A DNA stretch of 64,000 nt. Origin: DASQZJ01 sp035638775. Lineage in GTDB: Bacteria > Pseudomonadota > Gammaproteobacteria > UBA5335 > SLRW01. Under the pieces are notes generated by a model that was given only the letters and a program-made list of their open reading frames with translations, had not been told where the DNA came from and did no database searches. The DNA is taken from positions 1 through 64,000 of the forward strand of contig DASQZJ010000014.1 in assembly GCA_035638775.1 (NCBI GenBank), in the 5' to 3' direction. Position numbers and translations under genes: made by a program. Positions 18,802 through 29,846 of this stretch are shown here, piece by piece. Each line of letters opens with the position of its first letter. Position 1 is the first letter of the stretch.

Positions 18802-19734
18802 GTGTCCTCCCGAACTGCCCGGAACGCGAATCGGCAACCCGGTCTCTTCTCGCCCCGCTACTGGGGAACGTGGCTCGTGCTCGGCCTGCTCTACCTGGTC
18901 TCCCAGCTTCCCTACCGCCGGGCGCTCGCCATCGGCCGCTGGCTGGGCCGGCGGTTGTACCGTTTCCTGCCGGGCCGTCGCCACGTCGCCCGCCGCAACC
19001 TCGAGCTTTGCTTTCCCGAGTGGACCGCGGCCCGGCGCGAAGCCGTGGTGCGGGCACACTTCGAGTCGATCGGCATGGGCCTGGTCGAGGTCGGCCTCGG
19101 CTGGTGGATGCCGCGCCGGCGATTCCGCAAGCTCGGCGAGGTACGCGGAGTGGAGCATTTCCGGGAAGCGATGGCCCGGGGCAAGGGCGTGCTGATGGTC
19201 AGCGCCCACTTCACCTCGCTGGACATCTGCGGGCCGCTGCTACGCGAGCACGCCGACTTCGACCTGATGTACCGGGCGCATGAGAATCCGGTACTCGAGT
19301 GGGCCATGGCCCGGCACCGGAACCGCCTCGCCGACAAGGCCATCCCGCGGCACGACATGCGCGGGCTGATCCGGCGGCTGCGGCAGGGTCACGCGGTCTG
19401 GTACGCCCCGGACCAGAACTACCGGGGCAAGTACGGCGCGCTGGTGCCGTTCTTCTCCGTACCCGCCCCCACCAACATCGGCACATCCCGGATTGCGCGG
19501 ATGAGCGGCGCCGCGGTGGTGCCGTTCTTCATGGAACGCAAGCCCGACGCCGGGGGGTACCTCATGCGCTTCCTGCCCGCGCTGGAGAATTTCCCGTCCG
19601 ACGACCCGGTAGCGGATACGGAACGGATCAACCGCCTGATCGAAGAACAGGCGCGGCGCGTACCCGCCCAGTACTGGTGGGTTCACCGTCGCTTCAAGGG
19701 CCGTCCTCCGGGCTACCCGGACGCCTACGCGTGA
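18802..19734 (+). CDS. lpxL: lipid A late acyltransferase (LpxL/HtrB family)
   Basis: The 310-residue protein has an N-terminal membrane segment (LVLGLLYLVSQLP) and the HxxxxD catalytic motif SAHFTSLDI, typical of lauroyl/myristoyl transferases acting on Kdo2-lipid IVA. APDQNYRG and TNIGTSRIARMSGAAVVPFF are also family motifs. I chose GTG at 18802, preceded by AGGAAC, which gives the usual length. LpxL and LpxM are hard to tell apart by eye. Its last 41 bases overlap the end of the convergent kdkA gene. Confidence 0.88.
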   Translation: MSSRTARNANRQPGLFSPRYWGTWLVLGLLYLVSQLPYRRALAIGRWLGRRLYRFLPGRRHVARRNLELCFPEWTAARREAVVRAHFESIGMGLVEVGLGWWMPRRRFRKLGEVRGVEHFREAMARGKGVLMVSAHFTSLDICGPLLREHADFDLMYRAHENPVLEWAMARHRNRLADKAIPRHDMRGLIRRLRQGHAVWYAPDQNYRGKYGALVPFFSVPAPTNIGTSRIARMSGAAVVPFFMERKPDAGGYLMRFLPALENFPSDDPVADTERINRLIEEQARRVPAQYWWVHRRFKGRPPGYPDAYA

Positions 19735-20476
19735 GCCGGTGTTCCGCCGCGCCCTCGGCGTAGCCCGCGCGCAACGCTTCCCAGTCGCGCTCGTTGAAAG
19801 CGAGGGCCGGTTCCTGGCGCCGGAGCTTGTCCAGGGAGCGGCGCAGCCGCGCCAGGTTGCGTCTGCGCCAGCGACGTGCGGGACGGCGCAGGCGGGCACG
19901 GTCCAGGTCGATCACGGCGACCCCGTCGTCAGCGCACAGCAGGATGTTGTGGGCATTGAGGTCCGCGTGCCAGAGGCCGCCGGCGTGCAGGCCGGCGATC
20001 ACCCGGCCGATCGCGCGCCAGGTTTCCAGCGGCAGTGCCCCCCGGGCCAGCAGGGCGGAGAGCGGCTCTCCCGGCAGGCGCTCGGTGATGATGTCTGCCC
20101 GATAGCTGCAGCCGCGACGCTCCACCCGCGCGGCCACGGGCCGGGGCACGGGCAGCCCCCGTACGTACAGGTCGTAGAGGAGGTGCCATTCGCGCCAGGC
20201 ACGGGTACGCCCCAGTCCCGTCCAGACGTAGCGGTCCCGCACCAGCCGGGCGACCATACCGCCGCGACGGTAGTGACGCAGCACCCACGCGGCGGTTTCG
20301 CCGACGAACCAGACGCTGCCGCGGCCGGCGGTCACGCTCAGCACCCCGCCCCGCTCGCGCCAGTACTCGGTGGAAAACACTTCCGGGCCCGGCCTCCGCA
20401 ACAGCAGGGGATCATGCACGACGGCGCCGCGCGCCGTGGAAAGATAGCCCGGCCCGCGCGCCGCAACGCCCCGCAT
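19694..20476 (-). CDS. kdkA: 3-deoxy-D-manno-octulosonic acid kinase
   Basis: The 260-residue protein matches the Kdo kinase KdkA of Haemophilus over its length: WVLRHYRRGG, RAWREWHLLYDLYVRGLPVP, and the kinase catalytic loop HADLNAHNILL followed by VIDLDRARL. It phosphorylates Kdo on the lipid A-Kdo acceptor at the inner membrane. An in-frame GTG five codons upstream is a possible alternative start. The extra N-terminal 30 or so residues are not typical. It overlaps lpxL tail to tail. Confidence 0.88.
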   Translation of the reverse strand: MRGVAARGPGYLSTARGAVVHDPLLLRRPGPEVFSTEYWRERGGVLSVTAGRGSVWFVGETAAWVLRHYRRGGMVARLVRDRYVWTGLGRTRAWREWHLLYDLYVRGLPVPRPVAARVERRGCSYRADIITERLPGEPLSALLARGALPLETWRAIGRVIAGLHAGGLWHADLNAHNILLCADDGVAVIDLDRARLRRPARRWRRRNLARLRRSLDKLRRQEPALAFNERDWEALRAGYAEGAAEHRLTRRRPGSPEDGP

Positions 20477-20696
20477 CCGCTCGCCCGCCACGTCAACGCT
20501 GCCCGGGAAGCGGCCGGGGCGCGCCCGAAGGCGCCCCGGGGCGCGGCATTCGCGGTGCCCGGCGCCCCTCTCCCGGACCGACGGCGGGCGGACCCGGTGC
20601 CACGCGAGGCCGGCGAGTGTACCATCCCCGGTGCCCTGTCGGCGGCCGAACGATCGCGGCGCGGGGCTTCCTGGTGAGCTGAGCGGGGAACCGGAG

Positions 20697-21734
20697 TTGA
20701 GACGCTACCTGCTGTTCGTATCCGAGTTGTACGCATTGCCCGTGCTGCGCCCGCTGCAGGCGTCGATCCGGGCGCGCGGCGGTGAGGCTGCCTGGTTCTT
20801 CGAGAAGGGGGGTGCCGACCATCTGCATGCCGATGAGCGCCTTCTGGGAAGCGTGCCGGAGGTCAAGGCCTTTCGGCCCGATGCCGTGCTGGTTCCCGGC
20901 AACTGGGTCCCGGACTACTTTCCGGGACTGAAGGTCGAGGTCTTTCACGGCTTCAACGTGCACAAGCGGGAGGACCACCGGGGTCACTTCCGGTTGCGCG
21001 GGTTCTTCGATCTCTACTGTACCCAGGGGCCGCACACGACCGAGCCGTTCCGGCGCCTGGAAGCCGAGCACGGCTACTTCCGGGTGGTCGAGACCGGCTG
21101 GCCCAAGATGGATCCCCTGTTCCGCCCCGATCCGGCGCCGGTCAGCACGCCGGCCGGCCGGCCGGTGGTGATGTACGCCTCCACCTTCACACCCTCGCTC
21201 AGCTCCGCCGCGCACCTGCTGGAGACCGTCCGTGAGCTCTCCCGGGAAGGTCGTTGGCACTGGCTGGTGACGCTGCATCCCAAGATGGACCCGGAGATCG
21301 TCAGCCGGTTTCGGGACCTCGAAGGGCCGAACCTGGGGTTCTTCGAAAGCGATCATATCGTTTCGCTGTACAAGGCGGCGGACGTGCTCCTGTCGGATAC
21401 TTCCTCGGTGATTTCCGAGTTCATCCTCCAGGCCCGGCCCGTGGTCACCTTCCGCAATCGCCGTCCGGCCCCGCACATGCTCGACGTCAGCGAGCCCGGC
21501 GAGGTGGAGGGGGCCATCGCCCACGCGCTGACCCATCCGGACGGACTGATGCAGGCCGTCCGGGCCTACGCAGATCACATTCACCCGTACCGGGACGGGC
21601 GCTCCAGCGAACGGGTCCTGGATGCGGTCGAGGATGCGCTCACCCGGGGCCGCAACGGGCTGTCGCGCAAGCCCCTCAACCTGTGGCGCAGGGTCCAGGC
21701 GCGACAACGGCTCGGCTACTGGCGGCTGTTTTGA
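20697..21734 (+). CDS. CDP-glycerol glycerophosphotransferase family protein (TagF-like)
   Basis: The 345-residue protein resembles TagB/TagF-type transferases: an HGFNVHK region near residue 85, GWPKMDPLF, a TLHPKMD segment and the DTSSVISEF motif near residue 240, all typical of the glycerophosphotransferase fold. In Gram-negative bacteria such enzymes add glycerol- or ribitol-phosphate to surface glycans. The start is a TTG, since no in-frame ATG fits, with GCGGGG upstream. It stands beside LPS genes, so decoration of LPS or capsule is inferred. Confidence 0.75.
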   Translation: MRRYLLFVSELYALPVLRPLQASIRARGGEAAWFFEKGGADHLHADERLLGSVPEVKAFRPDAVLVPGNWVPDYFPGLKVEVFHGFNVHKREDHRGHFRLRGFFDLYCTQGPHTTEPFRRLEAEHGYFRVVETGWPKMDPLFRPDPAPVSTPAGRPVVMYASTFTPSLSSAAHLLETVRELSREGRWHWLVTLHPKMDPEIVSRFRDLEGPNLGFFESDHIVSLYKAADVLLSDTSSVISEFILQARPVVTFRNRRPAPHMLDVSEPGEVEGAIAHALTHPDGLMQAVRAYADHIHPYRDGRSSERVLDAVEDALTRGRNGLSRKPLNLWRRVQARQRLGYWRLF

Positions 21735-21767
21735 GTGGCGGGCCGAAACGCCTCCGCCCGAACCGGG

Positions 21768-21980
21768 TCAGTCCGTCTGATCGACGAGAGTGAACCAGGC
21801 GCCGCAATACGGGCACTGGGCTCGTCCCGTGTCCTCGATCGGCAGGAACACGCGCGGATGCGAGTTCCACAGCGGCATGCTGTCCAGCGGGCAGTGCAGG
21901 GGCAGGTCCGCCCTGGTCACCTTGTATTCCCGCTCCTGGTTGGGCATCGCGCTCGTCTGGGGGCTGTTTTCGCTCGCCAC
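21768..21980 (-). CDS. CHCC zinc-finger domain protein (zf-CHCC, NDUFS6-like)
   Basis: The 70-residue protein carries LHCPLDSMPLWNSHPRVFLP followed by AQCPYCGAWF, giving Cys-His-Cys-Cys zinc ligands as in the NDUFS6-like family. The role in bacteria is not settled. It sits just downstream of ilvE on the same strand, as in many proteobacteria near LPS-core genes. A second in-frame ATG (MPNQ) 12 codons in could be the real start. Confidence 0.85.
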   Translation of the reverse strand: MASENSPQTSAMPNQEREYKVTRADLPLHCPLDSMPLWNSHPRVFLPIEDTGRAQCPYCGAWFTLVDQTD

Positions 21981-22025
21981 GAAGCTGTCCTCGGTGCTCT
22001 TCTGAAATGGAAACGGGGCGTTCGA

Positions 22026-22955
22026 TTATACCAGCGTGTGCCACTCCGGGTGCTGCTCACGCCGTCCCCGAACCTGGTCGAAGTACATCGCCTGTAGCTT
22101 CTCGGTCACCGGACCGCGCGTGCCGCTGCCGATGATCCGCCCGTCCAGCTCGCGAATCGGCGTCACTTCGGCCGCGGTGCCCGTCAGGAATGCCTCGTCA
22201 GCGATGTAAACCTCGTCGCGCGTGATGCGGCGCTCGAGGACCTCGATCCCGAGCTCCTGCGCAAAGGCCAGGATCGTCTTGCGGGTGATGCCGTTCAGCG
22301 CGGAAGTCAGCTCGGGGGTGTACAGGACGTCGTCATGCACCAGAAAGATGTTCTCGCCGCTGCCCTCGGCAACGTAGCCCTCAACGTCCAGCAGCAGCGC
22401 CTCGTCGTAGCCGGCGTTCTGCGCCTCGCTCAGCGCCAGCATCGAGTTCATGTAGTTGCCGTTGGCCTTTGCCTTGCACATGGTGATGTTGACGTGGTGA
22501 CGCGTGAACGAGGAGGTCTTGACCCGCAGCCCGTTCTGCATGCTCTCCTCGCCCAGGTAGCTGGGCCAGTTCCAGGCGGCCACGATCACGTGCACGCGCA
22601 GGTTGTCCGCGCGCAGTCCCATGCCCTCCGAGCCGAGGAAGGCCATCGGCCGGATGTAGGCTTCCTCGAGACCGTTCTCCCGCACCACCGTGCGCTGGGC
22701 CATTGCCATCGTGTCGCGGTCGAACGGCAGCGCCAGGTTGAGGATCTTGGCGGACCCGAAGAAGCGCTCGTTGTGATCGTGCAGCCGGAAGATCGCCGTT
22801 CCGGCCGGGGTGCTGTACGCGCGTACCCCCTCGAACACGCCCATCCCGTAATGCAGGGTGTGCGTCAGCACGTGCACCTTCGCCTCTCGCCAGGGCACCA
22901 GCTCGCCATCCATCCAGATGACCCCGTCCCTGTCCTCCATCGTCGTTGCCGTCAT
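22026..22955 (-). CDS. ilvE: branched-chain amino acid aminotransferase
   Basis: The 309-residue class IV PLP aminotransferase makes Val, Leu and Ile from their 2-oxo acids with glutamate. MDGELVPWREAKVHVLTHTL, the PLP lysine in KAKANGNYMNS, ALLLDVEGYVAEGSGENIF and FLTGTAAEVTPI are the family motifs in order. Length matches E. coli IlvE. It follows glnE on the same strand. Confidence 0.96.
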   Translation of the reverse strand: MTATTMEDRDGVIWMDGELVPWREAKVHVLTHTLHYGMGVFEGVRAYSTPAGTAIFRLHDHNERFFGSAKILNLALPFDRDTMAMAQRTVVRENGLEEAYIRPMAFLGSEGMGLRADNLRVHVIVAAWNWPSYLGEESMQNGLRVKTSSFTRHHVNITMCKAKANGNYMNSMLALSEAQNAGYDEALLLDVEGYVAEGSGENIFLVHDDVLYTPELTSALNGITRKTILAFAQELGIEVLERRITRDEVYIADEAFLTGTAAEVTPIRELDGRIIGSGTRGPVTEKLQAMYFDQVRGRREQHPEWHTLV

Positions 22956-23033
22956 AACCCGTGCCTTTTCTTCTCTCTCGAAACTGTCCCGATCCCGCGC
23001 GCCGGACCCGGACCGCGGGACCGCCCGTCCGGA

Positions 23034-25943
23034 TCAGGCCCCGATCACCCGCTGCCACAATCCCGACACGGCTTCGCGATAATCCCGGAACTCGTCATCC
23101 GCGACCAGCGCGGGAGCCTCCTGGAGACTGAGCTCGTGAATGCGTTTGCGGTAAGTGCGGTAGGCATCCGCCAGCAGCCGGCAGTCCGCCTCCGGTAACA
23201 GGGCATGCTCCGCGAACCGCTCGAGGATCCGGATATTGTCGGTGAAATCCAGGACCGCCGGACACGCCGCCGCATGCAGGAGAACGGCATATTGCACCAC
23301 AAATTCGATATCGGCGATACCTCCCCGCCCCTGCTTGAGATCGAACCGCGAGTCGTCGCTGCGATCGAGGTTCGCGCGCATCCGGCTCCGCATCTCGCCG
23401 ACCTCGCGTCGCAGCGCCTCCGCATCCCGGGGACTGCCCAGGATCCGGCGGCGGACCGCCGCGAAGCCGTCCGCCAGGGGCGCGGCCCCCGCCACGACGC
23501 GCGCACGCACCAGCGCCTGGTGCTCCCAGGTCCAGGCCTCCTCGCGCTGATAGGTCTCGAAGCCCGAGAGCGTGGTGACCAGCAGTCCCGAGCGTCCACT
23601 CGGGCGCAGGCGCGTGTCCACCTCGTAGGCCACCCCCGCCGGAGTCACGGTGGACAGCAGGTGGATGATGCGCTGGGCGAGGCGGGCGAAGAAGACCGCG
23701 TTGTCCACGCTGCGCTCGCCGCGGGTCACCTGTTGGGCGCCCCCGCTGTCGTGCAGGAACACCAGGTCGAGGTCGGAGCCGTAGCCGAGCTCGAGCCCGC
23801 CGAGCTTGCCGTAGCCCGCGATCGCGAACCGGGCCGCCCGCCACGCCCCGTCCTCGACGCAGCCCGGCTCGCCGTAGCGTTCCACGAGCTGGGTCCAGGC
23901 CAGCTCCAGGGCCCCGGCGAGCACGACTTCCGCGATCTCGGTGAGAAAGTCGCTGACGTGCATCACCGGGACGTTGCCCGTGATGTCGGCGGCAGCCACG
24001 CGCAGCATCGATGCCTGCTGGAAGCGTCGCAGACCATCCATCTGCTCTTCCAGGTCGCCGGACCGCCGCAGCACCGCGGCGAGCTCGTTCTCCAGCCCCG
24101 CCCGCTCGGGGGGAGCATACAGCGTGCGCGGATCGAGCAGCTCGTCCAGCAGCACGGGGTGGCGCGCGACGAAAGCCGTGATCCAGGGACTCGCCGCGCA
24201 CAGTCGCGCCAGCTGCGAGAGCGCCATGGGATTCTCTGCCAGCAGCGCGAGATACGTGCTGCGCCGGGCGATCGCCTCGATCACTTGCAGCAGACGCTCG
24301 AGGCACACGTCCGGCGAAGCGGTGGCGCCGGCGGCTCCGATCAGGAGTGGTACCAGTCGGGCCAGGCGCGCCCGCCCGGTTTCACTCAGCGTGCGAAAGG
24401 CGGCGCTGGCACGCAGCCCGTCGAGCGCCGCGAGCGCCCGCACGACATCCTGCATCCCCGCCCGCTGCAGAACCTCGCGCCCCTCCGCCTCGGCCAGCCC
24501 GCCGGCCCACAGCAGCTCCAGGTCGCGCGCGCCGCCCGCCTCCTCTTCCTGCGCGGTCTGGGGGCTGGCGAATACCTGGTCGAACTGCTCCTGGATGCGC
24601 TGGCGGTGTGCATCGAGCTCGGCCGCCAGCGTCGCCCATTCGCGATAGCCCATGGCGAAAGCGAGCCGCGCGCGCTCGACGGGATCCGCCGGAAGCTGGT
24701 GGGTCTGCCGGTCGGCCACGGCCTGCAGGCGGTTCTCCACCCGGCGCAGGAACCGGTACCCGTCGCGGAGGTGCGCGGCCATGTGGGGCGCGAGCAGGCC
24801 ACGGTCGTCCAGCCGGTCCAGGACCGGTAGAATGCCGCGTTCCTGCAGGTCACGCTCATGACCGCCGCGGATCAGCTGAAACACCTGGCCGATGAACTCG
24901 ACCTCGCGGATTCCCCCGCGTCCCAGCTTGATGTCGTCCTCGAGCCCCTTGCGACGGACCTCCCGCGCGATCAGCGCCTTCATCTCACGCAGGGACTCGA
25001 TCACCCCGTAGTCGATGTAGCGTCGGTAGACGAAGGGACGCAGCGTTTCCAGCAACTGCTCCCCGGCCGCCCGATCCCCGGCGACCACGCGTGCCTTCAC
25101 GAAGGCGTAGCGCTCCCATTCGCGCCCGTGGCTCTCGTAGTAGTGCTCCATGGCGCCGAAGTTCAGCGCCATCGGCCCGCTCTCGCCGAACGGTCGCAGC
25201 CGCGTGTCCACCCGGTAGACGAAGCCCTCGGCCGTCACGTCCGCCAGCGCCTGGATCAGGTGCTGGGCCACGCGGGTGAAGAACGCCTCGTTGTCCACCC
25301 GGCGGGGCCCGTCGGTCTGCCCCGCCTCGGGGAAGGCGAACACCAGGTCGATGTCGGAAGAGAAGTTCAGCTCGCGACCGCCCAGCTTGCCCATTCCCAG
25401 GACCACCAGCCGCTGCGCCTCGCCGTCGGCGCCACGCGGTGTCCCCCAGCGCCGTCGCAGGTCCGCCTCGACCACGTCGAGCGCCACCGCGATGCAGGCC
25501 TCGGCGAGCGCGCTGAGCTCCTCCAGGGTCTCCTCCAGCGGCGCTCCCCGCGCCAGATCCCGCCAGGCGATGCGCACCAGCTCGCGGTTCCGCACCTCGC
25601 GCAGCGCACGCTTCAGGGTATCGGCACCGTCGGGCGCGCCGACGGCCCGCTCGACCCGCCGGTGCAGTTCCCCGGGCCGCATCGGCCGGCCCAGGTCGTC
25701 CCCCGCCAGCAGCCGGGCCAGCTCGGACGGACGGCGCACGCACCACTGCCCGACGAAACGACTGGCGCCCAGGACGCGCGCCAGCTCGCCCGGCTCGACC
25801 GCCTCCAGGAAGGCGGTGTCGCCGGCGGCCTCCGCGAGCTGCTGCAGCAGCACCGCCGTGTCGGCCCGCAGCGGGGCGGGCAGCGCGTCGGTCACCGGGC
25901 GCAGATTCGCGGGAACGCCCGCTGCCGTGTCCTGGTCGTTCAT
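23034..25943 (-). CDS. glnE: bifunctional glutamine synthetase adenylyltransferase/deadenylase
   Basis: The 969-residue enzyme adds and removes AMP on glutamine synthetase under PII control. It has two nucleotidyltransferase domains: the N-terminal one with GMGKLGGRELNFSSDIDLVF and the C-terminal one with GYGKLGGLELGYGSDLDLVF. Each is followed by a TRLRP motif and a KxGRGGI segment. The size is typical of GlnE. Its stop lies 78 bases before the ilvE start. Confidence 0.97.
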   Translation of the reverse strand: MNDQDTAAGVPANLRPVTDALPAPLRADTAVLLQQLAEAAGDTAFLEAVEPGELARVLGASRFVGQWCVRRPSELARLLAGDDLGRPMRPGELHRRVERAVGAPDGADTLKRALREVRNRELVRIAWRDLARGAPLEETLEELSALAEACIAVALDVVEADLRRRWGTPRGADGEAQRLVVLGMGKLGGRELNFSSDIDLVFAFPEAGQTDGPRRVDNEAFFTRVAQHLIQALADVTAEGFVYRVDTRLRPFGESGPMALNFGAMEHYYESHGREWERYAFVKARVVAGDRAAGEQLLETLRPFVYRRYIDYGVIESLREMKALIAREVRRKGLEDDIKLGRGGIREVEFIGQVFQLIRGGHERDLQERGILPVLDRLDDRGLLAPHMAAHLRDGYRFLRRVENRLQAVADRQTHQLPADPVERARLAFAMGYREWATLAAELDAHRQRIQEQFDQVFASPQTAQEEEAGGARDLELLWAGGLAEAEGREVLQRAGMQDVVRALAALDGLRASAAFRTLSETGRARLARLVPLLIGAAGATASPDVCLERLLQVIEAIARRSTYLALLAENPMALSQLARLCAASPWITAFVARHPVLLDELLDPRTLYAPPERAGLENELAAVLRRSGDLEEQMDGLRRFQQASMLRVAAADITGNVPVMHVSDFLTEIAEVVLAGALELAWTQLVERYGEPGCVEDGAWRAARFAIAGYGKLGGLELGYGSDLDLVFLHDSGGAQQVTRGERSVDNAVFFARLAQRIIHLLSTVTPAGVAYEVDTRLRPSGRSGLLVTTLSGFETYQREEAWTWEHQALVRARVVAGAAPLADGFAAVRRRILGSPRDAEALRREVGEMRSRMRANLDRSDDSRFDLKQGRGGIADIEFVVQYAVLLHAAACPAVLDFTDNIRILERFAEHALLPEADCRLLADAYRTYRKRIHELSLQEAPALVADDEFRDYREAVSGLWQRVIGA

Positions 25944-25964
25944 GGCGCTCGCGACGCTCCGGTG

Positions 25965-26930
25965 TCAGGGAATCAGCAGCACCTTTCCGGTGGTTGCCCG
26001 CCCTTCGAGCAGCCGATGGGCCTCGGCGGCCTGCTCGAGAGGCAGCATGCGATCGATGCGCAATGCCAGGTCGCCGGCGGCGATCGATTCGAACAGCTCG
26101 CGTGCCCGCCACTCCAGCTCCGCCCGGTCGGCCGTGTAGTGCGCCAGGCTCGGCCGGGTGAGAAACAGCGATCCGGAGGCCAGCCCGCGGGGATCGAATG
26201 GCGGCACCGGGCCGCTCGACTGGCCGAACAGTACCAGGGTGCCGCGAGTACGCAGGCAGCGCAGGCTGCCCTCGAAGGTCGATTGGCCGACCGAATCGTA
26301 GACGACGTGAACACCCTCGCCGCCGGTAATCCGCGCCACTTCGTCGACGAAGTCGTCGCGGCTGTAGAGGATCACCTCGTCGCAGCCGGCCTGGCGTGCG
26401 AGCCCCGCCTTCTCCTCGGTGGAAGCGGTGCCGATGACGTGCGCTCCGAGGGCGTGAGCCATCTGCACCAGCAGCAGGCCGACTCCGCCCGCGGCCGCAT
26501 GGACCAGCGCCGTCTGCCCGCGCTGCAGCGCGAACGTGCTCCGGGTCAGGTAGTGTGCGGTCATGCCCTGCAGCATCGCTGCAGCCGCCTGTTCCGCGCT
26601 GATCCCGTCGGGAACCGCCACCAGCCGGTCCCGCGGCACCGTCGCATAATGCGCGTACGCGCCCGGAACGCCGGCCCATGCCACGGCCTGGCCGACCTCG
26701 AGATCGGCGACGCCCTCGCCGAACGCCTCGATCACGCCCGCGGCCTCGACCCCCGGCGTGAACGGCACCGGCATCGAATACAGGCCGGTGCGGAAGTAAA
26801 CATCGATGTAGTTGACGCCGGCCGCCGAGATCCGGACCAGGACTTCCCCGGGCCCCGGCTGCGGTCGCGCCAGGGTCTCCTGCACCAGTACCTCCGGGCC
26901 GCCGGTCTTGTGCACACGGATCGCTTTCAT
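25965..26930 (-). CDS. NADPH:quinone oxidoreductase (zinc-free MDR family)
   Basis: The 321-residue protein starts MKAIRVHKTGGPEVL and has the quinone-reductase signature region around AAAAMLQGMTAHYL and the NADPH motif HAAAGGVGLLLVQMAHALG. It lacks the zinc ligands of alcohol dehydrogenases. It should reduce quinones or enones with NADPH. The ATG at 26930 matches the family N-terminus; an upstream in-frame start adds unrelated residues. It ends 21 bases before the glnE start, so they may be cotranscribed. Confidence 0.88.
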   Translation of the reverse strand: MKAIRVHKTGGPEVLVQETLARPQPGPGEVLVRISAAGVNYIDVYFRTGLYSMPVPFTPGVEAAGVIEAFGEGVADLEVGQAVAWAGVPGAYAHYATVPRDRLVAVPDGISAEQAAAAMLQGMTAHYLTRSTFALQRGQTALVHAAAGGVGLLLVQMAHALGAHVIGTASTEEKAGLARQAGCDEVILYSRDDFVDEVARITGGEGVHVVYDSVGQSTFEGSLRCLRTRGTLVLFGQSSGPVPPFDPRGLASGSLFLTRPSLAHYTADRAELEWRARELFESIAAGDLALRIDRMLPLEQAAEAHRLLEGRATTGKVLLIP

Positions 26931-26990
26931 CGCCTTGTCTCCCCGCCGTATCCACGTCCAGCGGACGCGTGTCCGGCAAGCATACAACAC

Positions 26991-27250
26991 GGACCACGCT
27001 GATCAATGCGCCGCATTCGAAGACGGCGGTGTGGGTCGACCGGAGAGGTGCGGGGCGGTTCAGTTTCAGGTTTCAGCCCAAGCGGCATTTTGCGTCTCTT
27101 GCCTTCTTGCATGCGCCGGTGCTTCGGGCCAGGATCGGCCTGAAGGCTGACCGATATCGGCATCACGGCTTGCCGCATCCTTCCTGATACCGAAAACCCC
27201 TCCATCCCCGTGCTGCAAAGGACGCGACGCCTGGATGCGCCCCCCGCAAG
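26991..27250. other. non-coding gap between quinone reductase and groEL terminator
   Basis: I see no credible gene here. A short run of TTTCAG units occurs near 27058-27080. Both flanking genes are on the minus strand, so this stretch should contain the promoter of the quinone reductase-glnE unit. Confidence 0.5.
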
Positions 27251-27282
27251 CAAAAGAGCCCCGCCGGAGGCCGGCGGGGCTC
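27251..27282 (-). terminator. rho-independent terminator of groESL
   Basis: On the minus strand GAGCCCCGCCGG pairs with CCGGCGGGGCTC around a three-base loop, then TTTTG. It lies 34 bases after the groEL stop. Confidence 0.9.
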
Positions 27283-27316
27283 GCACTGCACAGCGCGTGT
27301 GGAGCGCAGGACGGCC

Positions 27317-28981
<1,665 letters not shown>

Positions 28982-29045
28982 TGTTCGTTCCTCTTCCGTT
29001 CAGATACGCATGGGGTGGATTCGATGCGAGCGCTCGGGTGAAACG

Positions 29046-29339
29046 TCAGCCTTCGATGACCGCCATGATGTCGTCTTCGCGCATCACCAGCAGGTCCTCG
29101 TCGCCGACCTTCACCTCGGTGCCGGAGAACTTGCCGAACAGCACCTTGTCGCCGACCTTCACGTCGAGCTTGCGCACTTCACCGTCGTCCAGGAGCTTGC
29201 CATTGCCGACCGCGGTGACCTCGCCCTTCTGGGGCTTCTCGGCCGCCGAGTCGGGAATGACGATGCCGCCCGCCGTGGTGCGCTCTTCCTCCATACGCTT
29301 TACAATCACGCGATCGTGCAGAGGACGGATCTTCATCAA
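29046..29339 (-). CDS. groES: co-chaperonin GroES (Hsp10)
   Basis: The 97-residue protein begins MMKIRPLHDRVIVKRMEEE and has the mobile loop ERTTAGGIVIP and KVLFGKFSGTEVKVGDEDLL. It caps GroEL during protein folding. Transcription starts from a promoter at 29416-29443 overlaid by a CIRCE operator, which implies HrcA repression. Confidence 0.98.
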   Translation of the reverse strand: MMKIRPLHDRVIVKRMEEERTTAGGIVIPDSAAEKPQKGEVTAVGNGKLLDDGEVRKLDVKVGDKVLFGKFSGTEVKVGDEDLLVMREDDIMAVIEG

Positions 29340-29389
29340 CGCTCTCCTTTACTTGGGAACCAGGACCCGGAATGTCTCGGCTCGAGTTG

Positions 29390-29416
29390 TTAGCACTCAC
29401 CTGGAGTGAGTGCTAA
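29390..29416. promoter_or_regulatory. CIRCE operator (HrcA binding site)
   Basis: A perfect TTAGCACTC-N9-GAGTGCTAA inverted repeat lies just downstream of the groES -10 box. This is the full consensus CIRCE. The hrcA gene is not in the window. Confidence 0.96.
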
Positions 29417-29443
29417 TAATAGTCGCGAGATTTCCTCAGTCAA
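29416..29443 (-). promoter_or_regulatory. sigma-70 promoter of groESL
   Basis: On the minus strand TTGACT (29438-29443) and TATTAT (29416-29421) are 16 bases apart. The CIRCE element covers the transcription start region. Confidence 0.8.
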
Positions 29444-29519
29444 GCCCTTCGACGCCACGCGCCGCCCGTACGTGAGCGCGCAGCCAGGACAAACCCGTCG
29501 TACCGGGAGGTGAAAAGCC

Positions 29520-29846
29520 ATGACCACGGATGCACGCGTCGTTCTGTGCAACTGCCCCGACCGCGGCGTGGCCCGGCGTCTGGCCAGGGCAGTCGTACAG
29601 CAGCGTCTGGCAGCCTGCGTCAACGTCGTACCGGGGGTGGAGTCCTTCTACCGGTGGGAAGGCGAGGTGCAGCAGGCCACCGAGCACACGCTCCTGATCA
29701 AGACCACCCGCGACGCCTGGCCGGACCTCGAAGCCGCCCTGCGGGCGGGCCACCCGGACGACGTCCCCGAGATCATCGCGCTGCCGGTCGAGAACGGTCT
29801 GAAGGAATACCTGGAATGGATCGCGGAAAGCACCATCACCGGCTGA
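29520..29846 (+). CDS. cutA: divalent-cation tolerance protein CutA
   Basis: The 108-residue protein matches CutA1: RLAACVNVVPGVESFYRWEGEVQ, LLIKTTRDAWPDLEAALRAGHP and PEIIALPVENGLKEYLEWI. CutA forms stable trimers. Its role in copper tolerance is known mainly from genetics. GGGAGGTGAAAAGCC precedes the ATG. It diverges from groES. Its 3' end overlaps the proposed start of the next gene by 31 bases. Confidence 0.95.
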   Translation: MTTDARVVLCNCPDRGVARRLARAVVQQRLAACVNVVPGVESFYRWEGEVQQATEHTLLIKTTRDAWPDLEAALRAGHPDDVPEIIALPVENGLKEYLEWIAESTITG

